DNA from: Candidatus Kirkpatrickella diaphorinae
Lineage (GTDB): Bacteria > Pseudomonadota > Alphaproteobacteria > Acetobacterales > Acetobacteraceae
Direction of reading: 5' to 3'
Length of the DNA stretch: 64,000 nucleotides
Assembly (NCBI RefSeq): GCF_025736875.1
Contig: NZ_CP107052.1
Coordinates: 794,001-858,000 of the forward strand
Positions 25,521-35,789 of the stretch are shown here, piece after piece. Made by a program: the position numbers and the translations under genes. Numbering within the stretch: position 1 is the first letter of the stretch; every line of letters begins with the position of its first letter. The notes under the pieces were generated by a model. That model was not told the DNA's origin and searched no databases. It saw only the letters and a list, made by a program, of their open reading frames with translations.

Positions 25521-28500
25521 TCAGGCGTCACCGCGACGCGACAGGCCGCCGCCCCACCGTGCACACGCCACGGGCAGGACAAATAACGTCAGGATTGTCG
25601 AGGAAATCAGCCCCCCGATCACGACACTGGCGAGTGGCTTATCCACCTCCGCCCCGGCACTTTCGGAAAACGCCATGGGCAGGAAGCCGAAACTGGCAAC
25701 GGCGGCCGTTGCGATCACCGGGCGGAAGCGCGCCCGCGCAGCTTCAAAAGCTGATTGCGCCACCCCCATCCCGCCTTTCTGGAAAATGCGCATCTGAGTC
25801 ATAAGCACGACGCCATTCAGCACCGCCACGCCGAACAAGGCGATGAAGCCGATCCCCGCAGCGATGCTGAAGGGCATTCCGCGCAAGGTCAAAGCAAGGA
25901 TCCCACCCGATGCGGCGATCGGCAGGTTGCAGAAGACGAGCAAGGCGGGCCGGAGGGAGGATAAAGCGGAGATCAGCAAACCCAACATGAGTATCAGCGC
26001 AATCGGAAGCACAATGGCAAGACGATGCACGGCGGATTGCAGGTTTTCAAACGCGCCATGCCAGGCCATGTGGTAGCCGGGCGGCAGGACCACCCTGCGC
26101 GCAACCTCCTGCCTGGCCGCGGCCACGAAGCCTGCAACATCCCTTCCGCGAATATTGGCCTGCACAATGACGCGACGCCGGAACCCATCCCGATCAATGC
26201 GCGATGGCCCTTCTGTCTGTTGAATATGCGCCACCTCACCCATTTTCACCCAGCCGCCACCATCCGCCCGCCTTATCATCAGGCGGGCAATATCCTCGGG
26301 CGATGTCACTGTGCCCGCCGCGAAACGGATCTGGGTTGGGATAATCGCATCATCAGCAATGATGGCCGTGCCGATGCGCCCGCCAATCGCCTCAACCGTT
26401 TCAGTGATGTCATTGGCGGAGATGCCCAGCCGCGCGGCCGCATCCCGATTAATGTCCACATGGATGAAAGGCATTGTCCCCTCCGAAACGGAAGACACAT
26501 CCGCCGCGCCGGGAACATCCCGCAAAGCCTGAACCGTCTCCGCCGCCAGGCGCGATAAACGTGTCAGATCATTCCCATAAATTGAAATTGCCAGCTCCGT
26601 CCGCGTACCGGCAAGCAGATCATCCATGCGCATCTGAATGGGCTGTGTCCAGCTATAGGCGGCATCCGGCAGGTGGTCCTGCAAAGCTGCATTCATCTTC
26701 GCGACAAGCCCGGCCTCTGTCCTGGCCGTGCGCCATGTTGCGCGCGGCTTCAGGAAGATGAACGTATCTGTCTCCCCCGTCCCCATCGGGTCGGTCGGGA
26801 TGGCGGACGTGCCGGTATTGCTGATAACCGTCTCAACCTCGGGGAAGTTACGAAGGATGCGTTCCTCCTCCGTCACACCGCGCAGGACGGTATTGAGCGC
26901 GGCGCTCGGCAGGCGCAGCGTATTGACCAGAAGCGCCCCCTCATCAAGTTTCGGCACGAACTCACCACCAAGACGGGCTGCAAGCAGAATGGACACGCAG
27001 AAAACGCTGATTGTCGCGACCAATACCCAGCGCGTACGCGCCGCACACCATGCGAGGGCAGGCTCGTAGGCTGCCCTTAACCGCCTGACCAGACGCGTTT
27101 CCCGATCTTCAATGCCATAGCGCAGAAAAATCGCGGCGAGGGCGGGGATGCAGAACACGCAGTAGAGAAGCGAGGCGAGGAGCGCCATAATGACCGTCTG
27201 CGCCATTGGCCGGAACATCTTCCCCTCGACCCCTTGAAGGGTCAGGACAGGCAGATAAACGAGAATGATGATCAGGATCGCGAAACAGACAGGCTTGATG
27301 ACGCGGCGCAGGATATCATGGGCGAGGTCATGAAAAGCTTGGCGGTCACGCACCTGATGACGGGCCACGATGATATGCTCGACAACCACCAGCGCACTAT
27401 CGACAATCATGCCGAAATCAATCGCGCCGAGGCTGAGGAGATTGGCGGAGACGCCCGTGACGCGCATCCCGGTCAAAGCGAAGATAAGCGCCGCGGGTAT
27501 GACGGAGATAATGACAAATGTCGCGCGCAGATCACCAAGAACAAGATAAAGGACCGCGAAAACCAGGATGGCACCATAGATCAGATTTTCCTTGACGGTC
27601 CCCGTCGTCTCACGCGTCAGCTTGTGACGAGTGTAAAATATGTCCAGCGTCACGCCCGGCGGAAGCGATTTTTTGATCGCTGGTAAGGCTGTCTTGATGG
27701 CGGCGAGCGTCGCGTTGGAGCTGGCGCCATTCTGCATCAGCACGACACCATTGACGATCTCACCCCTGCCATCCCGCGTCACGGCGCCAAGCCGCGTGCG
27801 CGTCCCCATTTCCACCTGGCCAAGGTCACGGATACGTATGGCGCGCCCGTCACGCGCCATCCGCACGGGGATCGCACCGAGTTCCGCCAGGGAATGGATC
27901 CGCGCACGCCCGACAATCACGCGCTGCTCATCCTGCGCCGAGACGAAACCGCCGCCGGAGGAAATATTATTACTGTCAACCGCCTGGATGATGTCACGCA
28001 GGGCGACGCCATGCGCCATCATGCGGGCGGGGTTGAGGGTGAGTTGAAAGGTTTCTTCAGCGCCCCCATTGACGTTGACATCCACAACACCCGGGATCAG
28101 TTTGAGCTGCGGCACGACAGTCCAGTTCATGATCCGGTTGAGCTGAACGAGGTCATACCCTGCACCTGCAATCTGCATCTGCATGATCTCACCCATGCCG
28201 GTCGCGAGCGGGCCCATTTTGAGGGTAACCCCGGGCACGGGGATCATGTCCCGCGCAGCCTGAAGGCGCTGACTCACACGTTCCCGATCAAGATGGATAT
28301 CGGACGAGTCAGAAAATTGCAGATAAACAACCGACACCCCACTACGCGAGACGGAACGCAGGTCTGTAACCTCCGGCAGGCCCGTCAGGCTGGCTTCCAG
28401 CGGGAAGGTAATGAGGCGTTCCACCTCCGCCGCCGCGAGGCCCGGCGCTGTGACGGACACCATGACCTGTTGCGGAGAAATATCCGGCACAGGCTCAACC

Positions 28501-28595
28501 GGCAGGCCCGGTATGAGCGTCAGACCACCCAGAAAAAGCAGAAGAAACGTCGTGAGGATAAAGGCGGAGTGCGCCTGAATGCGTTTCAGCATCAC
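25521..28595 (-). CDS. HME-family RND transporter, CzcA/CnrA-like inner-membrane pump
   Basis: The 1,024-residue proton-driven pump of a tripartite metal exporter. TM4 carries DFGMIVDSALVVVEH; the Asp-Asp-Glu pattern fits HME pumps for divalent ions (Zn, Co, Cd, Ni), whereas CusA lacks the first Asp. The N-terminus has the expected first helix and PVEPVPDISPQQV. It starts 2 bases after the adaptor gene ends, so it is the third gene of the efflux operon. The substrate is inferred from one motif. Confidence 0.93.
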   Translation of the reverse strand: MMLKRIQAHSAFILTTFLLLFLGGLTLIPGLPVEPVPDISPQQVMVSVTAPGLAAAEVERLITFPLEASLTGLPEVTDLRSVSRSGVSVVYLQFSDSSDIHLDRERVSQRLQAARDMIPVPGVTLKMGPLATGMGEIMQMQIAGAGYDLVQLNRIMNWTVVPQLKLIPGVVDVNVNGGAEETFQLTLNPARMMAHGVALRDIIQAVDSNNISSGGGFVSAQDEQRVIVGRARIHSLAELGAIPVRMARDGRAIRIRDLGQVEMGTRTRLGAVTRDGRGEIVNGVVLMQNGASSNATLAAIKTALPAIKKSLPPGVTLDIFYTRHKLTRETTGTVKENLIYGAILVFAVLYLVLGDLRATFVIISVIPAALIFALTGMRVTGVSANLLSLGAIDFGMIVDSALVVVEHIIVARHQVRDRQAFHDLAHDILRRVIKPVCFAILIIILVYLPVLTLQGVEGKMFRPMAQTVIMALLASLLYCVFCIPALAAIFLRYGIEDRETRLVRRLRAAYEPALAWCAARTRWVLVATISVFCVSILLAARLGGEFVPKLDEGALLVNTLRLPSAALNTVLRGVTEEERILRNFPEVETVISNTGTSAIPTDPMGTGETDTFIFLKPRATWRTARTEAGLVAKMNAALQDHLPDAAYSWTQPIQMRMDDLLAGTRTELAISIYGNDLTRLSRLAAETVQALRDVPGAADVSSVSEGTMPFIHVDINRDAAARLGISANDITETVEAIGGRIGTAIIADDAIIPTQIRFAAGTVTSPEDIARLMIRRADGGGWVKMGEVAHIQQTEGPSRIDRDGFRRRVIVQANIRGRDVAGFVAAARQEVARRVVLPPGYHMAWHGAFENLQSAVHRLAIVLPIALILMLGLLISALSSLRPALLVFCNLPIAASGGILALTLRGMPFSIAAGIGFIALFGVAVLNGVVLMTQMRIFQKGGMGVAQSAFEAARARFRPVIATAAVASFGFLPMAFSESAGAEVDKPLASVVIGGLISSTILTLFVLPVACARWGGGLSRRGDA

Positions 28596-28597
28596 AC

Positions 28598-29797
28598 TCA
28601 GTCGCCGCCTGTCGCTGAAAGCAGCGCAGCGCCCTTGAGCGCGAAACTCCCTTGCGTGACGATTTTTGTCCCCTCGGTCAAGGCGCCTTCAATAACGGCC
28701 TCATCACCGGACTCAAGTCGCGGACGCAACGCGATGGGCTGGAATTTCCCTTTCCTCCCGACAGGAACGAAAACGACATGATGCCCCGAGATGTCCTGGA
28801 TGGCGGCACGCGGCACAATGACGCCGGAAGCCTGGCGCGTCGTGTCCATCCATGCATCCAGCATTTCACCCGGTCGTAATATATTGTCCGGATTTTCTAT
28901 GACAGACGTCACTCTCAGTAATCCGGTCGCGGGGTCAGCCACGGCGTCGATCGTCGCGATATACGCAGTCAATTGCCGCGACATGTCCTGCCCCGAGGGA
29001 CGCAGCGTGACGGCGCCACCCACCGCCAGCCACGCGGCCTCCTCAGGTCGGATTTCGGCAATTACCCAGACGTGACTCACATCTACCAGAGAGATGATTA
29101 CCTCTCCCTGCCTGACATCATCATCCTCGGCAGCATTGACGGTTTCAATGACCCCATCTACGGGCGCCAGAAGGTGGGATGTCTCATCCTCGCCGATACT
29201 CTCTGTCGGGGAAGTAAATTCCTCCGTCAAACGATGGGTGATCAGCTTGACACGCGCCTGCGCGGCGACGTGCATGGCGCGCTGCTGTTTTGCAGATGTG
29301 CGACGCCGCTCAATTTCCGCTTGCGTCACGCTGCTGCCGCGTAATTTGACGCCGCGTTGATAGGCGCTTTCGGCCTCTGAAAGTGCGGCATCGGCTGAGG
29401 CAAGTGCCGAGGCGGCTTCCGCCTGCTGCAGGTAAAGCGTGTGCAGGGCATGATCATGATATGTCACCAGCACATCCCCTTTATGCACGCGCTGCCCGGG
29501 CATGACGGCGACATGCATGATTTTCCCCTCCCCGGCGGGACGGATGCTGATGGCGTGAAGACGATCATGCGTGACATACGCCATGGCCGGAAGGCGCGCG
29601 GTGAGGGTGCCTAAGCGCGTCATGCCGAATTGCAATTGCTCACTCTCCTGCGCGGCTTTTGAGAAGGTGACCGACCGCAGCCAGACTGGCACATCTGCTT
29701 CAGGGGATGTTCGGCCCATTGTCACCATGCAGAAGCACCCTAAAGCCGGCGCGAGGGCGAGTATGAGACAAGTGAAGCGACGTGGTCGGCGGATCAT
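28598..29797 (-). CDS. RND periplasmic adaptor (CzcB/CusB-like membrane fusion protein)
   Basis: Links the RND pump to the outer-membrane channel. 399 aa with an N-terminal hydrophobic segment, a barrel/lipoyl half (VMPGQRVHKGDVLVTY), a long alpha-helical hairpin (QAEAASALASADAAL), the second lipoyl half (APVDGVIETVNAAE) and a C-terminal beta-barrel region. The start overlaps the channel gene end by 4 bases. No His- or Met-rich metal-binding tail is obvious. Confidence 0.92.
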   Translation of the reverse strand: MIRRPRRFTCLILALAPALGCFCMVTMGRTSPEADVPVWLRSVTFSKAAQESEQLQFGMTRLGTLTARLPAMAYVTHDRLHAISIRPAGEGKIMHVAVMPGQRVHKGDVLVTYHDHALHTLYLQQAEAASALASADAALSEAESAYQRGVKLRGSSVTQAEIERRRTSAKQQRAMHVAAQARVKLITHRLTEEFTSPTESIGEDETSHLLAPVDGVIETVNAAEDDDVRQGEVIISLVDVSHVWVIAEIRPEEAAWLAVGGAVTLRPSGQDMSRQLTAYIATIDAVADPATGLLRVTSVIENPDNILRPGEMLDAWMDTTRQASGVIVPRAAIQDISGHHVVFVPVGRKGKFQPIALRPRLESGDEAVIEGALTEGTKIVTQGSFALKGAALLSATGGD

Positions 29798-31068
29798 GGG
29801 AGGGTTCCTGTCGCGATACAGAGCCTTATGACAGCCGCATGAAACGCTATTTCCGCGCGGTTCAGGGACATCAGCGCGCGCCAGGCATCATTCTGCGCGC
29901 GGAGCGCTTCGATCAGGGGTGTCTCACCCAGTGACCAGGAATGTTCCATTGTCTTCGCGCGGGAGAGTGTCTGCGCCGCACTTTGGCGGGATTGATTCAG
30001 CGCCTGACGCGCCCCGTCGACCCATGAAATGACCCGACGCAATTCATCATGCACAGCGCGACGGGATGCCACCTCTGCCCGTGTTGCCGCCGCCAGACGA
30101 TTCTGCGCCGCCGCGATCTGGGGCACGTTCTGCACGTCGCTGGGCAGGGCGACACGGATGGTCATGCCCACCTGCGTGGCCCAGGGACTGGCATATTGCC
30201 CCTGATCAAGCGCGACGAGCCCGACTTCCGGATTGGGCATGTAATTATGGTGGGCGAGGTGCATCTGCGCCTGCGCGGCCATGACTTCCTTATGTGACGC
30301 GACAACGCGCGGGTCGCGCATCTCCATGTCGCTTATATGGTCAGGCCGCCAACGTGCCAGCCATTTATCATCCGCGCTTGATAAATCCGGCGTGCCCGCC
30401 CTGCCGAGCAATGTCATCATCGCAGCGGAAGATGCGGTCCTCTCCGCTTCCGCCATCGCGATTTCAGACCGTGCATCGGCCAATTGGGCTGAAACAGCCT
30501 GCATATCCGCGGAGGTGGCCTCACCGGCTTCATAGGCTTTGTGCGTGACGTCCGCCATGCGTGACAGGGATTTCGCCATGGCTCTGGCGATGGTCAGGCG
30601 GCGTTGGGCCAATGACACTTCTTCTGCCTGCTGTAAGACGCGCACGGCGATTGCAACACGTTCCACATCGACCTGCGCAACGGCTTTAGCTGCGTCGGCT
30701 TTCGCCACTGTCTCTGTTGCCGTGCCCTGACCAGGCAGCCAGAGCGGCACAGAAACCGTCCCTTCATAAGTGATATAGCCAATATGCGTGCCCGCGGCGC
30801 GGTCATCATAATAACTGGCTGTAAAACTCGGTCCCCCCGCAAACCAGGCGCGTGCAGCGGCGGCGCGCGCCCGTGCGGAAGACGCGTTGACGGCCAGCTC
30901 CTGCCGGATCGGATCATTATTCCAGGCGGCGTTAAGGGCCTGACGAAATGTCATCACACCCTCATCACCTGCCCGGGCCTTGCGGATCGCGTGAGGGCCT
31001 ATCACGCACAATGCAGCGCATATCGGGAAGAGGATGGAGATGCTCTGAAAGCGCGCTAAAGGCCACAT
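29794..31068 (-). CDS. Outer-membrane efflux channel (CzcC/TolC family)
   Basis: 424 aa with a signal-like N-terminus. Two repeated outer-membrane-efflux domains can be traced: ALNAAWNNDPIRQELAVNASSARA and, in the second half, MEMRDPRVVASHKEVMAAQAQ. Long Ala/Gln/Glu-rich helices match the TolC tunnel. It is the first structural gene of the operon, just downstream of the CsoR-type regulator. Confidence 0.92.
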   Translation of the reverse strand: MWPLARFQSISILFPICAALCVIGPHAIRKARAGDEGVMTFRQALNAAWNNDPIRQELAVNASSARARAAAARAWFAGGPSFTASYYDDRAAGTHIGYITYEGTVSVPLWLPGQGTATETVAKADAAKAVAQVDVERVAIAVRVLQQAEEVSLAQRRLTIARAMAKSLSRMADVTHKAYEAGEATSADMQAVSAQLADARSEIAMAEAERTASSAAMMTLLGRAGTPDLSSADDKWLARWRPDHISDMEMRDPRVVASHKEVMAAQAQMHLAHHNYMPNPEVGLVALDQGQYASPWATQVGMTIRVALPSDVQNVPQIAAAQNRLAAATRAEVASRRAVHDELRRVISWVDGARQALNQSRQSAAQTLSRAKTMEHSWSLGETPLIEALRAQNDAWRALMSLNRAEIAFHAAVIRLCIATGTLP

Positions 31069-31078
31069 GCGTCACCGC

Positions 31079-31354
31079 TTAGAAATATTTTGTCAGGTCC
31101 GTAAATTGCGCCATCGCGTCTTCCCGCGACATTTTGCCCTCACATAGGGCATCGGTGATGCATTGCTTAAGGTGGTTCTGCACCAGCAGGCGTTTCGCAC
31201 CGCGGATCGTGCTTTCAATCGCTTCAAGCTGTTGGGCGATATCGCTGCAGGAGCGCCCGGCTTCCGCCATGTCAATGACAGCGCCAATATGGCCGAGGGC
31301 TTGTTTGAGGCGCTGCTGAATCAGGATATGGGCGTCATGTCTCATGGCGCCCAC
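31079..31354 (-). CDS. CsoR/RcnR-family metal-sensing repressor
   Basis: 91 aa, all-helical DUF156 protein. The Cu(I)-ligand pattern of CsoR (Cys, His, Cys) is present as SCSDI and NHLKQC. RcnR-type nickel sensors use a different set. It lies 10 bases before the channel gene on the same strand, so it probably represses its own operon until metal binds. A start three codons in (MRHD) is equally possible. The Cu-like ligands together with a divalent-type pump are a slight mismatch. Confidence 0.9.
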   Translation of the reverse strand: MGAMRHDAHILIQQRLKQALGHIGAVIDMAEAGRSCSDIAQQLEAIESTIRGAKRLLVQNHLKQCITDALCEGKMSREDAMAQFTDLTKYF

Positions 31355-31455
31355 CTACCCTCCCCGGGAGGGGGAAGATATGAAACTTTCTTTTAAGATC
31401 GGGATGCGCGGTCAACCCGCCTGCACTGTTTCTGAAATCAGCGCCATAAAATGAA

Positions 31456-31489
31456 AGAGGGCCGAGGGACGTTATCGCCCCGACCCTCT
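31456..31489 (-). terminator. Rho-independent terminator after katG
   Basis: Read on the minus strand, AGAGGGTCGGGG pairs with a near-complement CCCTCGGCCCTCT across a short loop, followed by a T-rich tail (TTTCATTTTA). It lies ~75 bases past the katG stop. Confidence 0.65.
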
Positions 31490-31562
31490 CTCATCGCGTC
31501 AATTTCCGGTGCGGCAAACGCCCCCTCACCCTTGCGGATGAGGGCGCGTCCGGATCGCCTCT

Positions 31563-33818
31563 TTACAGGTCGAAACGGTCGAGATTCATGACTTTTGTCC
31601 AGGCTTTGACAAAGTCAGCATAAAAGCGGTCTTTCGAGTCGGCTGAAGCATAAGCTTCCGCCGTCGCACGCAATTCGGCATTGGCGCCGAAGACAAGGTC
31701 CACACTTGTCGCCGTCCAGCGTTTTTGACCGGTTTTACGGTCAAAACCCTGATAAATCCCCGGCTTGCCCGGGATTTTTTCCCAACGTGTATCCATGCTG
31801 AGGACATTGACGAGGAAGTCATTCGTCAACGCGCCCGGATGGTCGGTCAGCACACCTTCCGGGGTGTGACCACTATTCACGTCGAGGCTGCGCATCCCGC
31901 CAAGAAGGACGGTCATTTCGGGGATGGTCAGGTCGAGTGTGCTGGCTTTATCCACCAGCATTTCCGGCGGCGATTTTTCATCCTCCTCAAAGCGATAATA
32001 ATTGCGGAAAGCATCCGCCTTTGGCTCCAGGAAGCTCATATTCTTGATGTCCGTCTGCGCCTGTGTGGCGTCGACACGGCCGGGCGCAAAGGGCACATCA
32101 ATCGTAACACCGGCCGCTTTGGCCGCGCGTTCCAGCCCGACATTGCCACCCAGAATGATGATATCCGCCAGGGAGACCTTCCGGCCGCTACTGTCATTGC
32201 CGTTAAAGTGGTCCCGCACTTCAACAAGCTTCGGCAACACTTTCTGAAGCTCATCCGGGTCATTCACCGCCCAGTTATTCTCCGGCATCAGATTAATGCG
32301 CGCGCCGTTCGCACCGCCACGATGGTCCGTTATGCGATGTGACGCGGCGGAGGCCCAGGCTGTCTTGATCAGCTCACGGTCGGACAGTCCCGTATTGGCG
32401 ATGGCGGATTTGAGGCTGGCAATGTCCGCCGCATCAATCATTTTATAATCGGCCTTCGGGAGCGGATCCTGCCAGACAAAGGTCTCTTTCGGGACTTCAC
32501 TCCCCACATAACGTGATGTCGGCCCCATATCGCGGACGACGAGCTTGAACCACGCGCGTGAGAAAGCGTCGGCAAACTCATTCGGGTGTTTCGACCAGCG
32601 CTCGATGATGCGGCGATAGACCGGGTCCACTTTCATCGCGATATCGGTTGTGAACATCATCAGCGGATGGCGCTTGCTGGGGTCGCGCGGGTCCGTCGCG
32701 TCAGGCACGACCCGGCCACCGGTTTTGGGCATCCATTGATAGGCCCCGGCCGGGCTCTTCGTCTTGACCCAGTCATATTTCAGCAGGTTATTGACGTAAT
32801 TATTCGTGAATTTCAGCGGGTCGCCGGTCCAGGAGCCTTCAATGCCGCTCGTCATGGCGTCATTCGGCGTCGGAGCCCCTTTGACGCAATTATTTTTCCA
32901 GCCAATACCCTGCTGCTCGACGGGGGCATCGTCAGGTGCCGGGCCGATGCATTTGGAGGGCACGGCGCCGTGGGATTTACCGAAAGTGTGACCGCCTGCA
33001 ATCAGGGCGACCGTTTCCTCATCATCCATGCCCATCCGGCCAAAAGCCAGACGCGTCATTTTGGCAGATTTAACCGGGTCCGGCACGCCACCAGGGCCTT
33101 CCGGGTTGACGTAAATCAGGCCCTTTACGGTCGCGGCAAGAGGCTTCTCAAGCGTGGCATTGCCATGGGCATCAAACTTGCCCTGATTAGCCCCCTTGGT
33201 CGGGAAAAATGTTGCACTGGGCCCCCAATAGACAAGCTCGGACTGCCAGTCATCCGGGCGGCCGCCAACGAAGCCCATGGTTTTGAAACCCATGGAATTA
33301 AGGGCAACGTCACCCGTCAGAACAATGAGGTCACCCCATGAGAGCTTCTCGCCATATTTCTGTTTGACCGGCCAGAGGAGGCGGCGCGCTTTGTCCAGAC
33401 TGGCATTATCCGGCCAGGAATTTAGCTGTGCGAAACGCTGCTGACTGCCCTCCTCACCACCGCGCCCGTCGAGACTGCGGTAAGTGCCGGCATTATGCCA
33501 CGCCATACGGATAAAAAACGGCCCGTAATTGCCGAAATCGGCGGGCCACCAATCCTGTGACGTCGTCATGACCTTCATAATGTCCGCGCGCACTTCCTTG
33601 AGGTCGAGCGTTGCGAATTTTTTGGCATATTCTTTGCTGTAACCCGCCCCGTAAGGCACGTTATCCGGGTTATGGAAGCGAAGCGGATTAAGATCGAGGC
33701 GGGTCGGCCAGTAAAATTCGTTGGGCCTGTCAATACCGTCGGCGCGGGCAACGTTGTTTGATGACATAAGCGCGGTTCCTGAAAGGAGCAGAACTGCGCA
33801 TAAACGGGAAATTCTCAT
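31563..33818 (-). CDS. katG: Catalase-peroxidase KatG with signal peptide (periplasmic)
   Basis: Bifunctional haem enzyme that destroys peroxide. The distal site is [12 protein letters not shown] (Arg-Trp-His), the proximal His lies in [10 protein letters not shown], and LVYWGPS supplies the Tyr of the Met-Tyr-Trp adduct. The first ~30 residues ([21 protein letters not shown]) are a Sec signal, so this is a periplasmic type like KatP; most KatG are cytoplasmic. ATG 33818 follows GGTGGAG; a GTG four codons earlier overlaps that site. Full length, 751 aa. Confidence 0.95.
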   Translation of the reverse strand: MRISRLCAVLLLSGTALMSSNNVARADGIDRPNEFYWPTRLDLNPLRFHNPDNVPYGAGYSKEYAKKFATLDLKEVRADIMKVMTTSQDWWPADFGNYGPFFIRMAWHNAGTYRSLDGRGGEEGSQQRFAQLNSWPDNASLDKARRLLWPVKQKYGEKLSWGDLIVLTGDVALNSMGFKTMGFVGGRPDDWQSELVYWGPSATFFPTKGANQGKFDAHGNATLEKPLAATVKGLIYVNPEGPGGVPDPVKSAKMTRLAFGRMGMDDEETVALIAGGHTFGKSHGAVPSKCIGPAPDDAPVEQQGIGWKNNCVKGAPTPNDAMTSGIEGSWTGDPLKFTNNYVNNLLKYDWVKTKSPAGAYQWMPKTGGRVVPDATDPRDPSKRHPLMMFTTDIAMKVDPVYRRIIERWSKHPNEFADAFSRAWFKLVVRDMGPTSRYVGSEVPKETFVWQDPLPKADYKMIDAADIASLKSAIANTGLSDRELIKTAWASAASHRITDHRGGANGARINLMPENNWAVNDPDELQKVLPKLVEVRDHFNGNDSSGRKVSLADIIILGGNVGLERAAKAAGVTIDVPFAPGRVDATQAQTDIKNMSFLEPKADAFRNYYRFEEDEKSPPEMLVDKASTLDLTIPEMTVLLGGMRSLDVNSGHTPEGVLTDHPGALTNDFLVNVLSMDTRWEKIPGKPGIYQGFDRKTGQKRWTATSVDLVFGANAELRATAEAYASADSKDRFYADFVKAWTKVMNLDRFDL

Positions 33819-33830
33819 AAAATTCTCCAC

Positions 33831-34400
33831 CTAGATTGGCTTCCTGATAAGCCGGGACCGGATTGGATGGCCTTGCGGCGTTAATGGCCATTAGCTGATC
33901 AAATACGACGTGAGGAAACTGGAAAATATTATATCAGTTATCGGAATTTACTCTTAACGCCGCCGCAGGTGGAAGCAGCGGTGACAGGTTCGACACTGAC
34001 CGTAACACTGGCATAGATGGAAAGATGCGTGACGACGACTTTTAAATACGCGACCCGTCAGCCACGCAGCATTCATCCCATTTCATTTTCCGTGAATCTC
34101 ATACGCCGACATACTTGAATGCCCGAACCAATTTTCCAGGATGGATTTGAGTTCAACCGCGCACCGTCCATCGGAAGACTTGCGGGAAGGCCGCGTCCTG
34201 GCACGTTTCAAGGGATCGGAATTGGGGGAGGTGGCGATGCCGGAGATGTCTGGTGAAGGGGCGCGAATGTCCTGACGGTGCGCATTGAAGCAGAAGCTTT
34301 CACCGTCAGGACGATAAAGAATTTACCTGTCGGACGGCATGATTGATGGTTTCTCGGAAAACCACCCATCGTTGCACATGTCTCTCGACGCGGGAGAGGG
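33831..34400. other. Gene-poor gap between katG and the OprB gene
   Basis: I see no gene. The left part should hold the katG promoter. The only clear structure is the inverted repeat at 34269-34312. Confidence 0.5.
34269..34312. repeat. Perfect 12-bp inverted repeat
   Basis: GTCCTGACGGTG (34269-34280) and CACCGTCAGGAC (34301-34312) are exact complements around a 20-base loop. It lies ~90 bases past the OprB stop, so it may end that transcript, but no T-run follows on either strand. Confidence 0.5.
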
Positions 34401-35777
34401 TCAGAAAGACAATGTCAGGTTACCTTGAAGCGAGAAGGCGTCGGGTTTTGCCTCAGCAATAAAGGGCTTTGTTGTGTAAGAGGCGGTTGTAGTGAAATAG
34501 ACCCCCCGCATGGCATGGGCCGCATAGGCCACGGATGTCGTCGTGCTATGGTCAAACGGGCGGCCATTTCCGGCTTGCAAACTGCGCATCGCAGCGGGAC
34601 CGATCTTATTATACGTAAAGCCGATCGATAACATGTCGCGTGGGCGGCTCTTTAACGGCCCGATGGAATAAATTGTGGCGGCGTAGTCATCTGTGAAGAT
34701 GTTCCTCCGGCGATCCGCATGATCGGTCTTAAGCTCGACATACCACCCGCGATAGGGATTGTCAGGGTCCGGCTGGAGCAATTGCCGGTCAATGACGGCG
34801 TACCAGGCGTTATTGCTGGAGCTGAATTGATTTGTGCGGAAATCCCGGTAGGGCGTCGCATTATAGATCCCACCGGCTCGGAACCACGTCATTTTGACAT
34901 GGCTTTGCGGATGAACCCTGAAACCGATTTCATCCACGACGACGGCGCGCGTGCCATCGACCTGAAACTTGACGCCGGACGGGTTGGCACGGGAGTCCGC
35001 CAGGAAGCCAAGGGCACTCTGGCTTCGCGCCACGCCGATATGGTTATAGAAACGACGGTCCGGCAAGTAAATCCTGACATCCACCCCCGGGGTGGGCGTG
35101 TACATTGACAGCCCGACCTGATTGGGGATGATACTTAACGGCCCCAAAGCCGAGGATGCGGTGCTCGTGCCTAAAAACATCCCGTAAAACTGGCCGAGCA
35201 TGGCGTAATAGCCGTAAAGTACCGACACGTGCCCATCGAAAAACTTCTGCAGAATGGTCGCCTGGCTGAGTGAGGTGGCGCGGATGCCGGCGCCCGTATA
35301 GGCACTTTGCCAGCTATTCATGGAGACGGTCAGTTGGGAGCCGGGATTAAGCCCGACCCGCTCAAGATCATACGTCATATTCAGCCAGAGATTACCGCTG
35401 AAATTCGGCCGCTGACCATTATAGAGCTGGGGCCGATGCTGATGCCCCAACACATCATAAATCATGGAAGCTGTGTAAAATCCTTCAATTAAAAATCCGC
35501 GATCTCCCAGAAATTTCCGTAGCCCGAACTGGCCAGGCGCCAGCGTGTCACAGGTCGTGATGATGGGTGACTCAGACCCTTGTGTGATCATCGGGTCGTA
35601 ACGTTGACATTCCGGCCCCGGTAACATCTTCCGGCTTTCTATAGTGGCGTTGGAAACGCCGTTAAGGTTCGTCAGCTGTGCCCGTGCGGGCACAGGGACA
35701 CAGGCGATGAGGAGCGATGCAAGCATCGCCACTCTCACCGACGCAGCTTTCGGGCGCTGCGCGATTTCTGTTTTCAT
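34401..35777 (-). CDS. OprB-family carbohydrate-selective porin
   Basis: Outer-membrane beta-barrel for sugar uptake. 458 aa with a signal peptide (LLIACVPVPARA). The mature chain has the OprB pattern: LRKFLGDRGFLIEGFYT, alternating aromatic strands, RGWYVELKTDH, and a final strand ending in Phe (LQGNLTLSF). It lies 12 bases after the GH3 gene on the same strand, so the beta-glucosidase and porin are likely one operon for glucoside use. Confidence 0.88.
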   Translation of the reverse strand: MKTEIAQRPKAASVRVAMLASLLIACVPVPARAQLTNLNGVSNATIESRKMLPGPECQRYDPMITQGSESPIITTCDTLAPGQFGLRKFLGDRGFLIEGFYTASMIYDVLGHQHRPQLYNGQRPNFSGNLWLNMTYDLERVGLNPGSQLTVSMNSWQSAYTGAGIRATSLSQATILQKFFDGHVSVLYGYYAMLGQFYGMFLGTSTASSALGPLSIIPNQVGLSMYTPTPGVDVRIYLPDRRFYNHIGVARSQSALGFLADSRANPSGVKFQVDGTRAVVVDEIGFRVHPQSHVKMTWFRAGGIYNATPYRDFRTNQFSSSNNAWYAVIDRQLLQPDPDNPYRGWYVELKTDHADRRRNIFTDDYAATIYSIGPLKSRPRDMLSIGFTYNKIGPAAMRSLQAGNGRPFDHSTTTSVAYAAHAMRGVYFTTTASYTTKPFIAEAKPDAFSLQGNLTLSF

Positions 35778-35789
35778 TTTTCTGTTTCT

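Noticed and set aside
27234..28781. Long plus-strand open frames opposite the RND pump and adaptor genes
   Set aside because: They are antisense shadows of GC-rich codons. The minus strand encodes clear pump motifs and the plus-strand products show no domain or signal.
32586..33341. 251-codon plus-strand ORF opposite katG
   Set aside because: Antisense shadow; the minus strand carries the KatG active-site motifs over the same bases.
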